Virus record (IMG/VR): IMGVR_UViG_3300046660_000716 | Span: 124,001 to 188,000 of that record | Reading direction: 5' to 3' (one strand) | From: a virus | DNA length: 64,000 nt | Shown here: positions 48,384 to 57,573 of the stretch, piece after piece | How positions within the stretch are numbered: the first letter of the stretch is position 1 | Layout of the letters: every line of letters starts with the position of its first letter | Translations under genes and position numbers: made by a program | The notes under the pieces: model-generated | Seen by the model: only the letters and a program-made list of their open reading frames with translations | Told to the model about the DNA's origin: nothing | Database searches by the model: none

Positions 48384-48965
48384 ATGACACTCAGCCTCGT
48401 GACCATCAGTCACCCAACCGACCACTACAAGGAAGTGCCGTTCCTGAACGCGCCCGGTCCTTTCAAGAAGCTGGCCATCGAAACCTGGCGCGCCAACTCC
48501 ATCCGCTCCCAGGGCTTTGACGTGGAAGTCCACGAAGAGCCCTATGATCCGGTGGCGGCGCGCAACGCGGCAGCTGCGGACCTGGCCTCGCGCCTGTCCG
48601 CCGCGCCCGTGAACGTCCCCTCCGCGCCGGCTGTGCAGACAGCTCCGGCGGCACCGGAACCCGCTCCGACCCCCGCGGTCGCCCCTCCCGCACCGGCGGC
48701 GCCGGCTCCCGCACCGGAGCCTGGCCCTGCTGATGCCCCTCCAGCGGAAGGCGCCGGTGGCGCCGAGCTGGGCGAGGGCGGCGAGGACGAGCCGGCCGCG
48801 ATGACCGCCGAAGAGCTGGCAGCACTGCGCGCCCGCGTGGAGGACCTCAAGTCCGTGGTCGAAGCAACCGCCCTGGCGGCCGAGTTCGGCATCGAAGTTC
48901 CGGCCGACAAGACCAAGCTGAAGGACATCAAAGCCTTCATCATCGGTCTGATCGACGGCGAGTAA
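48384..48965 (+). CDS. Proline/alanine-rich linker protein with C-terminal helix-extension-helix-like domain
   Basis: A 193-residue protein with TAAGGAG before the ATG. N-terminal 60 residues look folded (LVTISHPTDHYKEVPFLN), then about 70 residues of proline/alanine (APEPAPTPAVAPPAPAAPAP), then an acidic helix and a short end domain (EFGIEVPADKTKLKDIKAF) of the HeH/LEM-like type seen in phage head and tail proteins. Probably an extended structural adaptor; not proven. Confidence 0.5.
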   Translation: MTLSLVTISHPTDHYKEVPFLNAPGPFKKLAIETWRANSIRSQGFDVEVHEEPYDPVAARNAAAADLASRLSAAPVNVPSAPAVQTAPAAPEPAPTPAVAPPAPAAPAPAPEPGPADAPPAEGAGGAELGEGGEDEPAAMTAEELAALRARVEDLKSVVEATALAAEFGIEVPADKTKLKDIKAFIIGLIDGE

Positions 48966-48980
48966 AAAAAAAAAGGAAGA

Positions 48981-49007
48981 GCCCCTACCCCTCGACGGGG
49001 TAGGGGC
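48981..49007. terminator. Bidirectional terminator, CCCCTACCCC type
   Basis: GCCCCTACCCC pairs with GGGGTAGGGGC around TCGAC, preceded by a run of 11 A that gives U-rich RNA on the minus strand. It separates convergent genes 48384 and 49013 and terminates the latter. Confidence 0.85.
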
Positions 49008-49012
49008 GTCCT

Positions 49013-49471
49013 TCACGCTTCCGCGTCGTCGGCCGGCTCGAACGAGACGACCATCTTCTTGCCGATGATGGCCAGCCAGCGGCGGGCGCACTCCATCGTG
49101 ATCGTCGGGCGCTTGCGCAGGCCGTACTCCAGGTTGTACGCCTGGTTCTCGCTGTCGAACAGCATGCCCGGCCCGTCGCCGATGAAGGCGTACAGGTCGC
49201 GGCGCGTCATGCCCGACTGATTGATCTCCTTCTTCAGCAGGACGACCAGCTCCTCGTCCGGCTTGCGCTCCGCCGAGCGCACGTCGGCGTGCAGCCCGTC
49301 GAAGATCTCAAACACCAGCACCTGGTCGGCGGTGTGCTTGTCGTCGTCGGGGGACGTGCGGCGCCCCTGGCGCGGCCCCGACGTGGAGCGGTGGATCTGC
49401 ACCTTCGGGGCGCGGCGCGTGCCGCTGGATTCCGCCATCCGGCCGAGCTTGTCTTCTCGGGATATCGTCAT
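49013..49471 (-). CDS. Hypothetical protein, possible helix-turn-helix
   Basis: A 152-residue protein. N-terminal 45 residues are basic and disordered (KVQIHRSTSGPRQGRRTSP). The C-terminal half (INQSGMTRRDLYAFIGDGPG, YNLEYGLRKRPTITMECARR) has the pattern of an XRE-type helix-turn-helix: a short helix, a turn around FIGDG, then a recognition-type helix with basic residues. Could be a regulator. It is the last gene of the minus-strand helicase unit but after a gap. Confidence 0.45.
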   Translation of the reverse strand: MTISREDKLGRMAESSGTRRAPKVQIHRSTSGPRQGRRTSPDDDKHTADQVLVFEIFDGLHADVRSAERKPDEELVVLLKKEINQSGMTRRDLYAFIGDGPGMLFDSENQAYNLEYGLRKRPTITMECARRWLAIIGKKMVVSFEPADDAEA

Positions 49472-49498
49472 TGCAATTCCTTTCTTGCTGTCACTTGT

Positions 49499-50254
49499 TT
49501 ATCGTTTCGCGAGGGTCGTCTTGGCGCCTGCGAGGCCTCCGAGGGTCCCGGCCTTGCGCTGCGGCATCTCGGCGGGGGCGCGCGACCGCATGACGCCGGG
49601 CACGCCGCCCATCTGCGCCACCGCGACCTGGACGGCGGCCCGGGACGTTGCGAAGAGGTCGAACCTCATGAAGAACTCGACGAACGCCGTGTAGTCCGAC
49701 AGGCGCACGTCCGAGTAGTAGTCCCAGCTCTTGATGTACATCCGCATGCCGGGCTCGCCGGCCGCGGCCATCGGGGCCTCGCCGTCGCCCTCCAGGTCCC
49801 GCTCGGAGCGGACGAACACCGTCGGTGCGAACGCCAGGAACCCGACCCCGATGAGGTCGTCCACGATCAGCGCGTCCTGCTTGCCCTTCTCGGTGAGCAC
49901 GTAGCCGTCTGCGCTCTCCTCGAAGCAGCCGTCGCGCACCATCTCGAGGGCGTCCTGCAGGCCCTCCACGAACCTGAACACGTGGGAGTACCCCATCATG
50001 ACCTGAATCCGCTCGGCGCCCTGTTCGAAGTTGACCACCCGGAAGGTCAGGAAGTCGTCGGTGCCGAGGTCCAGGCTCATGGCGTCTATTGGCGCCTCGT
50101 ACCTGTTGGACTGATACGTGCTACCCTTCAGCTTCGGGTAGCGCTGGCCGTTGGACCGACCTTTCTCGGCGAACGAGAACTCGGCCGCCGCCGCCACCTT
50201 GGGGAACGGGCAGTACAGGGACCAGGTGATCCTCTCCAGCGCGGCGGCGCTCAC
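49499..50254 (-). CDS. Hypothetical protein (GTG start)
   Basis: Start at GTG 50254 in a GTGA overlap. The 251-residue product begins VSAAALERITWSLYCPFPKVA, has acidic, beta-rich segments (DAMSLDLGTDDFLTFRVVNF) and an ending rich in G, R and K (AGTLGGLAGAKTTLAKR). The codon phase with the upstream membrane gene supports coupling. No family recognised. Confidence 0.55.
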   Translation of the reverse strand: MSAAALERITWSLYCPFPKVAAAAEFSFAEKGRSNGQRYPKLKGSTYQSNRYEAPIDAMSLDLGTDDFLTFRVVNFEQGAERIQVMMGYSHVFRFVEGLQDALEMVRDGCFEESADGYVLTEKGKQDALIVDDLIGVGFLAFAPTVFVRSERDLEGDGEAPMAAAGEPGMRMYIKSWDYYSDVRLSDYTAFVEFFMRFDLFATSRAAVQVAVAQMGGVPGVMRSRAPAEMPQRKAGTLGGLAGAKTTLAKR

Positions 50255-50466
50255 TTGAGCGCCCACTGAATCGCCTGGATGAGGCTCAGGAGCACGAACT
50301 GCGCCCCCAGAACGACCAGGCACAGAGTTAGGAGGCGACCGTTGCTCTCGCGCCTCCACCGGCGGTCGATGTCGCGCGACCACAGGGTCTGCTCGCGGTG
50401 GCGACGCCACTGCTCCAGGCGCCCGTTGATCGTCGGCGCGTCGTAGGTGATTCTTGACAGGCTCAT
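50251..50466 (-). CDS. Small membrane protein, single pass
   Basis: Seventy-one residues from MSLSRITYDA (ATGA overlap with the helicase stop). Basic N-terminal half (EQWRRHREQTLWSRDIDRRW) then a hydrophobic segment (LLTLCLVVLGAQFVLLSLIQ) near the C-terminus. Coupled to the helicase gene and to the next gene by GTGA. Role unknown. Confidence 0.55.
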   Translation of the reverse strand: MSLSRITYDAPTINGRLEQWRRHREQTLWSRDIDRRWRRESNGRLLTLCLVVLGAQFVLLSLIQAIQWALK

Positions 50467-52043
50467 TTCACGTAGTCCGTTTCTTCCAGCTCGAGGCTGA
50501 TTTTCTTGAAGAGCTTGCGTCGCTCCTTGCGGGACGACTCGATCTTCGGGAAGCCCGCATCCCAGATGTCCCACAGGTAGCAGGGCGCTCCGTCGACGCC
50601 GCGCAGGCGGCCCGACACCTGCTCCACCCACACCGCGCTGGAGATCGGCGCGAAGAGGAGGAGGTGGGTCATGCGGATGGGGTTGACGCTACCGTTGAAG
50701 CTTTTCTCCGTCGTGACGACGATGTCCTTGTGGAGCTCGACGTCACGCAGCTCGCCCGCCTTGACGCGGGACGAGAAGTTGCCGACCGAACGCTCCGGGA
50801 ACGTCGCCCTCATCAGCTTGACCGTGGCGTCCAGGAACTCCAGGCGCCCCGACACGACGATGCCGACGCTGTTGCAGTCCGGCGCGGCCAGAGCGCGGCC
50901 CACGAGGGCCGTCGCCATCTCGGCCCAGGCCTCCCACTGGTCGACCAGCGCGATGCGGTCGAAGAAGTAGACCGGGTCGAAGAACTTGCGGCGGTTGACG
51001 CTCTTCGCCACCTCCTTCTCGGTGGGATTGCTGTTGTACTTGATCTGGCGCACGATGAGCCGGGCCGGAGACGCGATGACCAGCGCCCAGTCGCGCGGCA
51101 TCTGCGCGCCGTACACGCGGTCCTCCATCCACTCCGATCGCTTGGCCGTGGCGGTGAGGTAGAACGTGCGCTCCACGTTGATCATCATGGCGAGAGTGAT
51201 CAGGCTGGCGAGCTCCAGGTGGCACTCGTCGGAGACGTGCGTGCCGACGCCCAGGTCCTGCACTAGCTTGACGAACTCGCTGACGCCGGACATGATCTCG
51301 CCGGTGACGACGCTGGAGGCGCAGGACGCCACCGTGCGGTGCAGGACCAGGCAGACCTTGGCCGTGGCCACGGTGCCCTTCTTGTACGCTTTGCGGATGC
51401 TCTCGCGGCCGTCGTCGATCACCAGGATCTCGTCCTCGGTCAGGTCCGTGAACTTGAGCAGCTCGACCCTGAAGTTCTCGAGGTGGGCGCTGGCGGCGAA
51501 GGTCCCGAGCAGCACGTCGCTGGAGTCCACCCAGGACCGGATGGCCGCGTAGCTCTTGCCGGCGGCGGTGCCCGCGACGACGAGGCGCGCGCCGGGGTTC
51601 TGGCCTGCGTAGTCGCCGACGCACGACAGGTAGTCGTGGACGCGGCGCTGGTCGTCGTTCTTGTACGGGAAGTCCTTGGTTTTGAACTTCACCCGGACCT
51701 TGCGCGCGACCCACACGCGGTCGTCGTCCACCAGCTTGTGAGCCGGGAACGCCGAGGAGATCTCGTCTGGGCTCAGGGCGCCCGGCAGGCGCAGGACGCG
51801 GCGGCGCTGGGGGTCCATGTCGTAGAGCATGGCCTTGTACGTCACCCAGCTGGCGCCGGTCGGCTCGCTCTCGCGCACGGACAGCCGGTTCTCCAGGGCG
51901 GAGAAGCCGGCGGCGTCCTTGCTCTGCGGGCTGTACACCAGCCAGTGGTTGCGGCGCCGGATGGCGAGCAGCGGCGCCGGAGCGCTGTCGGCCACGGCCT
52001 GCTGCGCGGGGGAGTCGGGGGGAGGGTTGCGGTGCGCCGTCAC
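50463..52043 (-). CDS. SF2 DNA/RNA helicase, UvsW-like
   Basis: A 526-residue protein (GTG start in a GTGA overlap). Superfamily 2 motifs in order: Walker A AGTAAGKS at 157-164; DECH motif II at 272-275 (VSDECHLE); TATA motif III at 297-300; and motif VI QVSGRLRG at 475-482. The N-terminal 110 residues are a separate domain. The DECH box, lack of Zn motifs and 526-residue size are like T4 UvsW, which remodels recombination and replication intermediates. It sits in an operon with small membrane proteins and near the SbcC-like gene. Confidence 0.8.
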   Translation of the reverse strand: MTAHRNPPPDSPAQQAVADSAPAPLLAIRRRNHWLVYSPQSKDAAGFSALENRLSVRESEPTGASWVTYKAMLYDMDPQRRRVLRLPGALSPDEISSAFPAHKLVDDDRVWVARKVRVKFKTKDFPYKNDDQRRVHDYLSCVGDYAGQNPGARLVVAGTAAGKSYAAIRSWVDSSDVLLGTFAASAHLENFRVELLKFTDLTEDEILVIDDGRESIRKAYKKGTVATAKVCLVLHRTVASCASSVVTGEIMSGVSEFVKLVQDLGVGTHVSDECHLELASLITLAMMINVERTFYLTATAKRSEWMEDRVYGAQMPRDWALVIASPARLIVRQIKYNSNPTEKEVAKSVNRRKFFDPVYFFDRIALVDQWEAWAEMATALVGRALAAPDCNSVGIVVSGRLEFLDATVKLMRATFPERSVGNFSSRVKAGELRDVELHKDIVVTTEKSFNGSVNPIRMTHLLLFAPISSAVWVEQVSGRLRGVDGAPCYLWDIWDAGFPKIESSRKERRKLFKKISLELEETDYVK

Positions 52044-52243
52044 GCCGTCACCTTCGGGCTCTCCGTGGTGAGCAGCTGCAGACCGTTCATGTTGAGCGAC
52101 ACGTCGCGCTCCGGCATGCGGGACTCGCCGCAGAACGCAGAAATGGCGCGGGCGAAGCTCTTCGCCCGGATCACGACGGCTGGCAGGGAGCCGTTGGTGC
52201 TGCTGCGGGACACCACGGTGTACTTGTGCTTTCGGCGATTCAT
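52040..52243 (-). CDS. Small basic hypothetical protein
   Basis: Sixty-seven residues, basic (MNRRKHKYTVVSRSSTNGSL) with AAAGGAG before the start. Coupled to the helicase by GTGA. Possibly a nucleic-acid-binding partner of the helicase. Confidence 0.5.
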   Translation of the reverse strand: MNRRKHKYTVVSRSSTNGSLPAVVIRAKSFARAISAFCGESRMPERDVSLNMNGLQLLTTESPKVTA

Positions 52244-52259
52244 GACAACTCCTTTCGGT

Positions 52260-52562
52260 CTATGTTGGGTCGGGTTCTACCTTGCCTACTATGCGGTAGC
52301 TCTTCGGGACGACTGCGTCCTGACTCCAGAGCGTGCCTTGGTCGTCGATCAGCATGCCGTCGGCGCTGCGCTTGGCAAACCGGCCGTGCCAGACGCCGTA
52401 CCCGCTGGGCTTGCCGTCGCTGAACACGGACGGCGCGCACTCCGAGCAGAGCGCCCGGCACACGTGTCCGGCGGGCCAGATCGAGGCGTCGTTCCTGGAC
52501 CACCATAGCCCCAGTGCGGTGTTCTCGACGCAGCCGCATTCCTCGCATCGGAAGAGACCCAT
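52260..52562 (-). CDS. Small zinc-binding protein
   Basis: A 100-residue protein starting MGLFRCEECGCVENTALGLW. Cysteine pairs CEECGC and CRALCSECAP form a probable zinc ribbon; the second half (FSDGKPSGYGVWHGRFAKRS) is of a type common in small phage zinc-ribbon proteins. It lies 17 bases before the 52243 start and five after the beta-prime C-terminal gene. Confidence 0.6.
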   Translation of the reverse strand: MGLFRCEECGCVENTALGLWWSRNDASIWPAGHVCRALCSECAPSVFSDGKPSGYGVWHGRFAKRSADGMLIDDQGTLWSQDAVVPKSYRIVGKVEPDPT

Positions 52563-52567
52563 CGCAA

Positions 52568-54436
52568 CTACCCACCAAAGAGGCTATCGATCACCCCGGG
52601 CTGCGTCTTGCGAAGGATGTCCGTGGAGGTCAGCTGCGCCTTGACGCGCTCGAACGCCAGCGAGTTGGTGACGCTCGGGCTGGACAGGATGGCCGGGGTC
52701 AGCTTCAGGACGGCGTACGGCGGCTCGTCCGGGCCGGTCGAGAAGTCCGGGCGGTTCATGTGGTCGGTGGCGCTGCGCACCTGGGCGCGCAGGATCATCT
52801 CGGCGTGGACCGACGGGGTGCGCAGCTCGGATTTGGTGAGCAGCGCCATCAGGCGGGCGTACGCGTCGTGGTACGTGGCGATCTCCTCGCGCTCGATCAG
52901 GTTGAAGATCGAGTGCAGGGCCTCGGACAGGTCCGTGTTGCTGATCGGGACCTGGAAGACCGAGCTGTCCTGCAGCGGGGACAGGGTGAGCTCGCCGTCG
53001 TCGACCTCGGTGTTCTCCCACGCCTCGTCGTCGAGGTAGATGGGCACCGGGGTCGTAATCTTGATCCGGCTCTGCTTGCCGGCGATCTTGTAGTAGAAGA
53101 TCGTGGTGGAGCGGCGGTCCTCGTCCTCGTCGAGCTCGATGTCGTCCTGCTTGACGTACACGCGGAAGACGGTGCTCTCGGCGATGACCGAGGTGCGCTC
53201 GACGGAGAAGTGCTTGAGGAAGTCCTCCGGCCAGTTGATCTTGGTCGGGCGAGCCTTCAGCAGGTGCTTGGAGGACAGCAGGCGCTGCAGGATCTGCTCG
53301 GAGATGATCAGCACACCGTAGATGCCGGCGTGGATGCTCGCGTTGCTGCGGGCCAGGGCGCCGTAGCAGTGGTGGCAGACGCCGTTCTTGCCCGCGCAGG
53401 TGATCGGCGAGCGCAGGGCGATGTCCTGTTCGACCAGGCCCTCCAGCTCGCCTTCCTCGGCGAGGTGCCACTGCTGGTTGGCGTGGGTGGCGATGTAGCG
53501 ACCCTCCAGGCGAGCCGCGTGGTCCAGGCTCAGGACCTTGGTCTGCACGCCGTGCAGCGTCTCGCAGTCCTCCAGGTCCGGGTCGATGAAGTGGTTGGCG
53601 ACCAGCAGGACCAGCTTGCGCGACAGGTAGCCCGAAGTCTTCACCTGCTTGTAGTTGGTGGTCAGCGCCTTGCGGGCGCCGATCGCGCAGATGTAGAAGT
53701 CTTCGACGCCGCGCATGCCGCGCAGGAAGCTGGTGTCGATCGGCTCCGGCATCAGCTGGCCGTCCATCAGGCCCGGCTTCACGCCGATGCTCACGAACGC
53801 CTGGCGCATCTGGCCGATGTTGACGGCCGAGCCCGAGCGCAGGAGGCGACCCAGCTCGCCGGGCAGCGCCTTCAGGCGCGTGTTCAGCTCTTCGGTGGCC
53901 GCGTCGGCGGCCTTCTCGATGTCGCCCAGCTCGCCCACGGGGGCCTGCCAGCGCAGCAGCTTGCGGATCTCGGGGTCGCGCTCGCCGGCCTCGAAGAGGC
54001 CCTTGATGCTGATGCTCGTGCCTACGCGCCCGACCACGGCGATCGCCAGGTCCTGCACGTAGTTCACGGCGGCGGCGACGGCCATGTTCAGGGTGTCCGG
54101 GTCCAGCACGCGGTACAGCGCCTTGATGGTGACGTCCAGGTGGACTTCCAGGTACTTCGCGTTGATGATCTCACGCACAAAGCGGTCGGCCGGCGGCTGG
54201 ACCTGGGCGACGTGGTACGGGTAGAGCAGCGACAGGCTCGCTAGCGCGCGCCCGACCGACATTTCCTCCGGCCCGTTGCCGCACTCGACGAGGATGGTGC
54301 CGTGGCGGCCGCCGTCCTCTCCCAGCGAGAGCTCGTGCAGCTGCTGCATGACGTCCTCGTAGCTCCCGCCTTCCTGGTCTGCCAGCGCGGCGACGAGGTC
54401 CACGACCTGAATGTCGGCTTCCATCATTTGATCCAT
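52568..54436 (-). CDS. Phage RNA polymerase beta-prime subunit, C-terminal piece
   Basis: A 622-residue polypeptide starting MDQMMEADIQ (AAGGGG site). Matches the second half of beta-prime: SGSAVNIGQMRQAF (residues 201-214) and FYICAIGARKALTTNYKQVK with TSGYLSRKLV (247-275) are the bridge helix and trigger loop region (SGARGSAAQIRQ, STHGARKGL...TANSGYLTRRLV). C291, C347, C354 and C357 (ITCAGKNGVCHHCYG) are the second zinc site, CX6CX2C. GVLIISEQILQRL matches the GVIAAQSIGEPGTQL segment. Ends at GVIDSLFGG, matching the ENVIVGRLIPAGTG end. It partners the 42061 N-terminal piece or its counterpart in the other polymerase. Own TATAAT lies upstream. Confidence 0.9.
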   Translation of the reverse strand: MDQMMEADIQVVDLVAALADQEGGSYEDVMQQLHELSLGEDGGRHGTILVECGNGPEEMSVGRALASLSLLYPYHVAQVQPPADRFVREIINAKYLEVHLDVTIKALYRVLDPDTLNMAVAAAVNYVQDLAIAVVGRVGTSISIKGLFEAGERDPEIRKLLRWQAPVGELGDIEKAADAATEELNTRLKALPGELGRLLRSGSAVNIGQMRQAFVSIGVKPGLMDGQLMPEPIDTSFLRGMRGVEDFYICAIGARKALTTNYKQVKTSGYLSRKLVLLVANHFIDPDLEDCETLHGVQTKVLSLDHAARLEGRYIATHANQQWHLAEEGELEGLVEQDIALRSPITCAGKNGVCHHCYGALARSNASIHAGIYGVLIISEQILQRLLSSKHLLKARPTKINWPEDFLKHFSVERTSVIAESTVFRVYVKQDDIELDEDEDRRSTTIFYYKIAGKQSRIKITTPVPIYLDDEAWENTEVDDGELTLSPLQDSSVFQVPISNTDLSEALHSIFNLIEREEIATYHDAYARLMALLTKSELRTPSVHAEMILRAQVRSATDHMNRPDFSTGPDEPPYAVLKLTPAILSSPSVTNSLAFERVKAQLTSTDILRKTQPGVIDSLFGG

Positions 54437-54471
54437 TTGGTACCCCTTGGTTTGTGTTGCGAGTGAATCAG

Positions 54472-54477
54472 ATTATA
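54472..54477 (-). promoter_or_regulatory. TATAAT -10-like hexamer before beta-prime C-terminal piece
   Basis: A TATAAT on the minus strand (GTGTATAATCTG) in AT-rich sequence 36 bases before the 54436 start. A TTGAAC 20 bases further upstream is too far for a usual -35. Confidence 0.5.
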
Positions 54478-54539
54478 CACTTTTTTGTTGCAAACGTGTT
54501 CAATTTTTCACCCAAAGCTAGTGCGATGCGAAAACAATA

Positions 54540-54563
54540 CCCCTACCCGTTCCCGGGTAGGGG
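54540..54563 (-). terminator. Hairpin after SbcC-like gene, CCCCTACCC type
   Basis: CCCCTACCC pairs with GGGTAGGGG around a six-base loop, 10 bases after the SbcC-like stop on the minus strand, followed by a partly U-rich stretch. Confidence 0.7.
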
Positions 54564-54572
54564 GCGTTGCTG

Positions 54573-57353
54573 TTACGAAAAGTCAGCCAGGACGACCTTG
54601 TTCTCGAGGAACGTCGGGTCGCCGACCGGCATGGAGTGGCCGGGGAAGAGCACGATGCCCGCCGGCGACGCCGCGAAGGAGTCGTTGTGCGAGATCATGA
54701 ACAGCTGCTCCAGCCCCAGGTCGCGGGACAGGTGCTCCACGATGTCGGCGAAGCGCTCGCGGTTCTTCTCGCGGTCGAGCATGCCGTCGATCTCGTCCAG
54801 GCCAATGATATTGTACCCGCCGGCCTGCTGGATGGTCTGCTTGACCAGCGCCAGCGACAGAATGGTCTTGCCCAGCGCGAGCTGCCCCATGCTGGCCTCG
54901 GTGATGTCCTTGATGACGCGGCCGGAGCCCTTCGAGACCGGCACGTTGAACTCCTTGTCGGTCAGCGAGAAGCCGATGCGGAACTCGCCCTGCATGGCCA
55001 GATCGAGCAGATCGTTGACGTTCTCGCGCGTCGTGTCCAGGAACACCTTCAGGAACTCGATCGGTGCGCCCTTGGCGGGGTGCGACGCGGCGGCCACCGG
55101 CAGCGCGCGCTCGATCTTACCCTGCATCTCCGCGAGGCGGGCCTCGTACTCGTCGCGGCGCTGCAGGCGCAGGGCCGCCTCGTTGCGCTGCTGGTCGGCG
55201 AGGTTCGCCGCGCGCTCGGCGTCGGCGCGGTCGGACGTGCCCATGGTGAGCTCGTCGTTGGCTGCGGTCCAGCGCGCGCGCAGCGCCTCCAGCGACTCGG
55301 CCAGCGTGGCCAGCTGAGAGGAGCGGTCGCGGGACTCGGACGCGGTCTTGTGGAGCGCCATCATCTGGTCGATCAGCTGCAGAGCCTGGGACCAGGTGCT
55401 TACGCGCTGCTCGGCGGAGGTGACCGCTTCGTCGTTGGTCGTGACCTCCGCGCGGGCCGTCGCGACGGCCTCCGTGGCGCGCGCTGCGGTGTCCTTCAGC
55501 TGGTCGGCGGCGCCTTGTAGCTGCTCCATGCTAGCGATGCGCTCCTTCACGCCCTCCAGCTGGCGGATGTTCTCGGACAGGTCGCGCTTGACGCCCAGCG
55601 AGTCCAGGAGGCGCGCAACGCTCAGCGTGTCGGCGGTCTGGATGGCGCCGGACGCCACGAGGTCGTAGAAGGCGCCGGACGGACCGATCGACGCCCAGAT
55701 CCCGGCAGCCTCCAGCACGGGCTTGGCGCGGCGCAGACGCGCGTGGGCGGCCTGCACCAGCTTGGCGGTGGACGCGGCGTGGCCAAAGTCGGCTACGTCC
55801 GCGTCGGCCTGGGCGATGCGGGCCTCCAGCGCGACCACCTCGTTCTGCTTGTCGACCAACTCGTCGGCCGCCGTCGCGTACTGGCTGATGTGGCGCTCGA
55901 AAGGGCAGCGGCTGTCGTTGCAGTGCATGCCTGCGAAGCGAGCGTGGAACGATGCCTGGGTCTCGATGGTCGTGATGCGGCTGCGCGTCACGTCGAGGCT
56001 GGTGCGCAGCTCGCGGGCGGCCTGCCGGCGGGCTGCCTGGACTCCGCGGATCTCGGCCTCGTCCATGTCGAAGCGGCGGGCCTCGCTCAGGGTGTCGGCG
56101 GTAGGGAACCCGTTGCGCAGATCGTTGATCTCGCCTTGCAGGTTGCCCATCATGTCGGAGACGACCTTGACTTCCGCGAAGTCCAGCCCGTCCGGTGCGC
56201 CCGGCAGGGTGGCCGCCTTGGCGGTCAGCTCGGCGATCGCGGCTTCCAGCGGAGCCACGCGGGCGCGCAACGTCGTCAGCTCGGTGGCCGAGGAGGTGGC
56301 CTTGCGCACGGCCAGGTTTGCCTGCACCTCGGCGTTGATCGCGGTGTCCAGGCGCATGCGGGCGCTGGAGCGGGTGCTGCGGTGGATCTCCAGCTCGCCG
56401 TTGGCGCGGGCGATGTTCTCGCGCAGCTCGTTCGACTTGGTGAGCGCCGCGGCCGGGTCGGTGAACGCCGACAGGCGCGGGCGCTCGTCCACCAGCTTGG
56501 AGATGGATGCCTCGGCGCGCGACTGAGCCTGGACGGCCTTGGCGTGCTCGTCGGCGATCGGGTTGAAGGACGCCGGATCGTCGGCGATGCCGGCGCGCTC
56601 CAGCAGGGCGGCTCGGGCCGGGGTCAGCTCGGCCAGCGTGCCTCGGGCCTCGCCCAGGCGGCCGTCGATGCGGCTGATGATCTCGCGGTGGCGCGCGTTC
56701 TCCGAGACGGCCAGGCGCACCGTGGCCTCCAGCGTGTCGCGCGGCTCGATGCGGTCCAGCTCCACCTGCATGCCGGAGAGCTGGTTGCGCATGATCGTGA
56801 TCCGCTTGGTTACGTTGCGGTTCATGGCGATCCACTCCTCGACCTCGGGCATGAACTGGCCGATGTACTCCTTGCGCTTGCCCGGCGACATGTCCAGGAA
56901 GCCGGACACGCTGGAGCCGATGCGTCCGATCTTCAGGAAGTCCGGCGTGAAGCCCATCGTGTCCTTCAGCTCGTCCATGTAGGTGCCGATGTTGCCCTTC
57001 TCGGTCAGTTTGGTCGGCTTGTCGCTCTCGTCCGTGTACATGAAGCAGGCGACCTTGCCCTTCGACGAGTGCTGGATGTCGCACTTGAAGGTGCGGCCGG
57101 TCGGCGAGATGAAGTCGATGGTCTTGCGGCCGGCGCGGCCGGGGATGATCAGCGCGCTGCGGTCGTCCATCTGGCCCGGGGCGGGGGTCAGCGCGTTCAC
57201 CAGCGTGGTCTTGCCGCTTCCGTTGCGGCCGAAGAACAGGATGCGGGCCAGGCCGGCGTCGTACGCCGGCTTGAAATCGATGTGCAGCTCGCTGCGGCCG
57301 GTTCCTTCCTGGATGTTCAGGTAGTTCTCGAGGTATACTTCTCCGATGCGCAT
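54573..57353 (-). CDS. SbcC/Rad50-like ATPase (T4 gp46-like)
   Basis: A 926-residue SMC-type protein starting MRIGEVYLENYLN with AAGGAG upstream. Walker A GRNGSGKTT at 42-50, a long coiled coil from about 170 to 800, a CxxxxC pair near residue 480 (MHCNDSRCPFER) at the hook position, and a C-terminal head with the signature-like GQLALGKTILSLALVKQ and Walker B IIGLDEIDGMLD at 849-860, then FMISHNDSF. This is the architecture of SbcC/Rad50 and T4 gp46, which pair with an Mre11/SbcD nuclease to process DNA ends for recombination-dependent replication. No nuclease partner is in the window. Divergent from the 57574 regulator candidate. Confidence 0.82.
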   Translation of the reverse strand: MRIGEVYLENYLNIQEGTGRSELHIDFKPAYDAGLARILFFGRNGSGKTTLVNALTPAPGQMDDRSALIIPGRAGRKTIDFISPTGRTFKCDIQHSSKGKVACFMYTDESDKPTKLTEKGNIGTYMDELKDTMGFTPDFLKIGRIGSSVSGFLDMSPGKRKEYIGQFMPEVEEWIAMNRNVTKRITIMRNQLSGMQVELDRIEPRDTLEATVRLAVSENARHREIISRIDGRLGEARGTLAELTPARAALLERAGIADDPASFNPIADEHAKAVQAQSRAEASISKLVDERPRLSAFTDPAAALTKSNELRENIARANGELEIHRSTRSSARMRLDTAINAEVQANLAVRKATSSATELTTLRARVAPLEAAIAELTAKAATLPGAPDGLDFAEVKVVSDMMGNLQGEINDLRNGFPTADTLSEARRFDMDEAEIRGVQAARRQAARELRTSLDVTRSRITTIETQASFHARFAGMHCNDSRCPFERHISQYATAADELVDKQNEVVALEARIAQADADVADFGHAASTAKLVQAAHARLRRAKPVLEAAGIWASIGPSGAFYDLVASGAIQTADTLSVARLLDSLGVKRDLSENIRQLEGVKERIASMEQLQGAADQLKDTAARATEAVATARAEVTTNDEAVTSAEQRVSTWSQALQLIDQMMALHKTASESRDRSSQLATLAESLEALRARWTAANDELTMGTSDRADAERAANLADQQRNEAALRLQRRDEYEARLAEMQGKIERALPVAAASHPAKGAPIEFLKVFLDTTRENVNDLLDLAMQGEFRIGFSLTDKEFNVPVSKGSGRVIKDITEASMGQLALGKTILSLALVKQTIQQAGGYNIIGLDEIDGMLDREKNRERFADIVEHLSRDLGLEQLFMISHNDSFAASPAGIVLFPGHSMPVGDPTFLENKVVLADFS

Positions 57354-57408
57354 TCGCGTCTCTCCTTGGGTTGGTCGGTGCGGGGCCGGAAGTCGCCCTT
57401 GCACTTCC

Positions 57409-57435
57409 ATGATATCGTTGCAACGGACCTGTCAG
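57409..57435 (-). promoter_or_regulatory. Promoter-like element for SbcC-like gene
   Basis: On the minus strand CTGACA (57430-57435) and TATCAT (57409-57414) are 15 bases apart, 56 bases before the 57353 start. A near-consensus sigma70 pair with a short spacer. Confidence 0.5.
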
Positions 57436-57534
57436 AAGTGAGAGGCCCTCGAATCATTTGTGGGCTCTCCCGCGAGCGCAAAAGCCCTGTGATCCGCCGC
57501 AGGACCCCACGCGTCTATGTCCATATTATTGCTT

Positions 57535-57540
57535 TGAGGA
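57535..57540 (+). promoter_or_regulatory. TATTAT -10-like hexamer
   Basis: TATTAT (in CCATATTATTGC) lies 34 bases before the 57574 start, in the divergent gap. Resembles the CATATCATGC elements elsewhere. No -35. Confidence 0.35.
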
Positions 57541-57573
57541 AATTCGAAGCCTCGTAACCAAGGATAGATATCT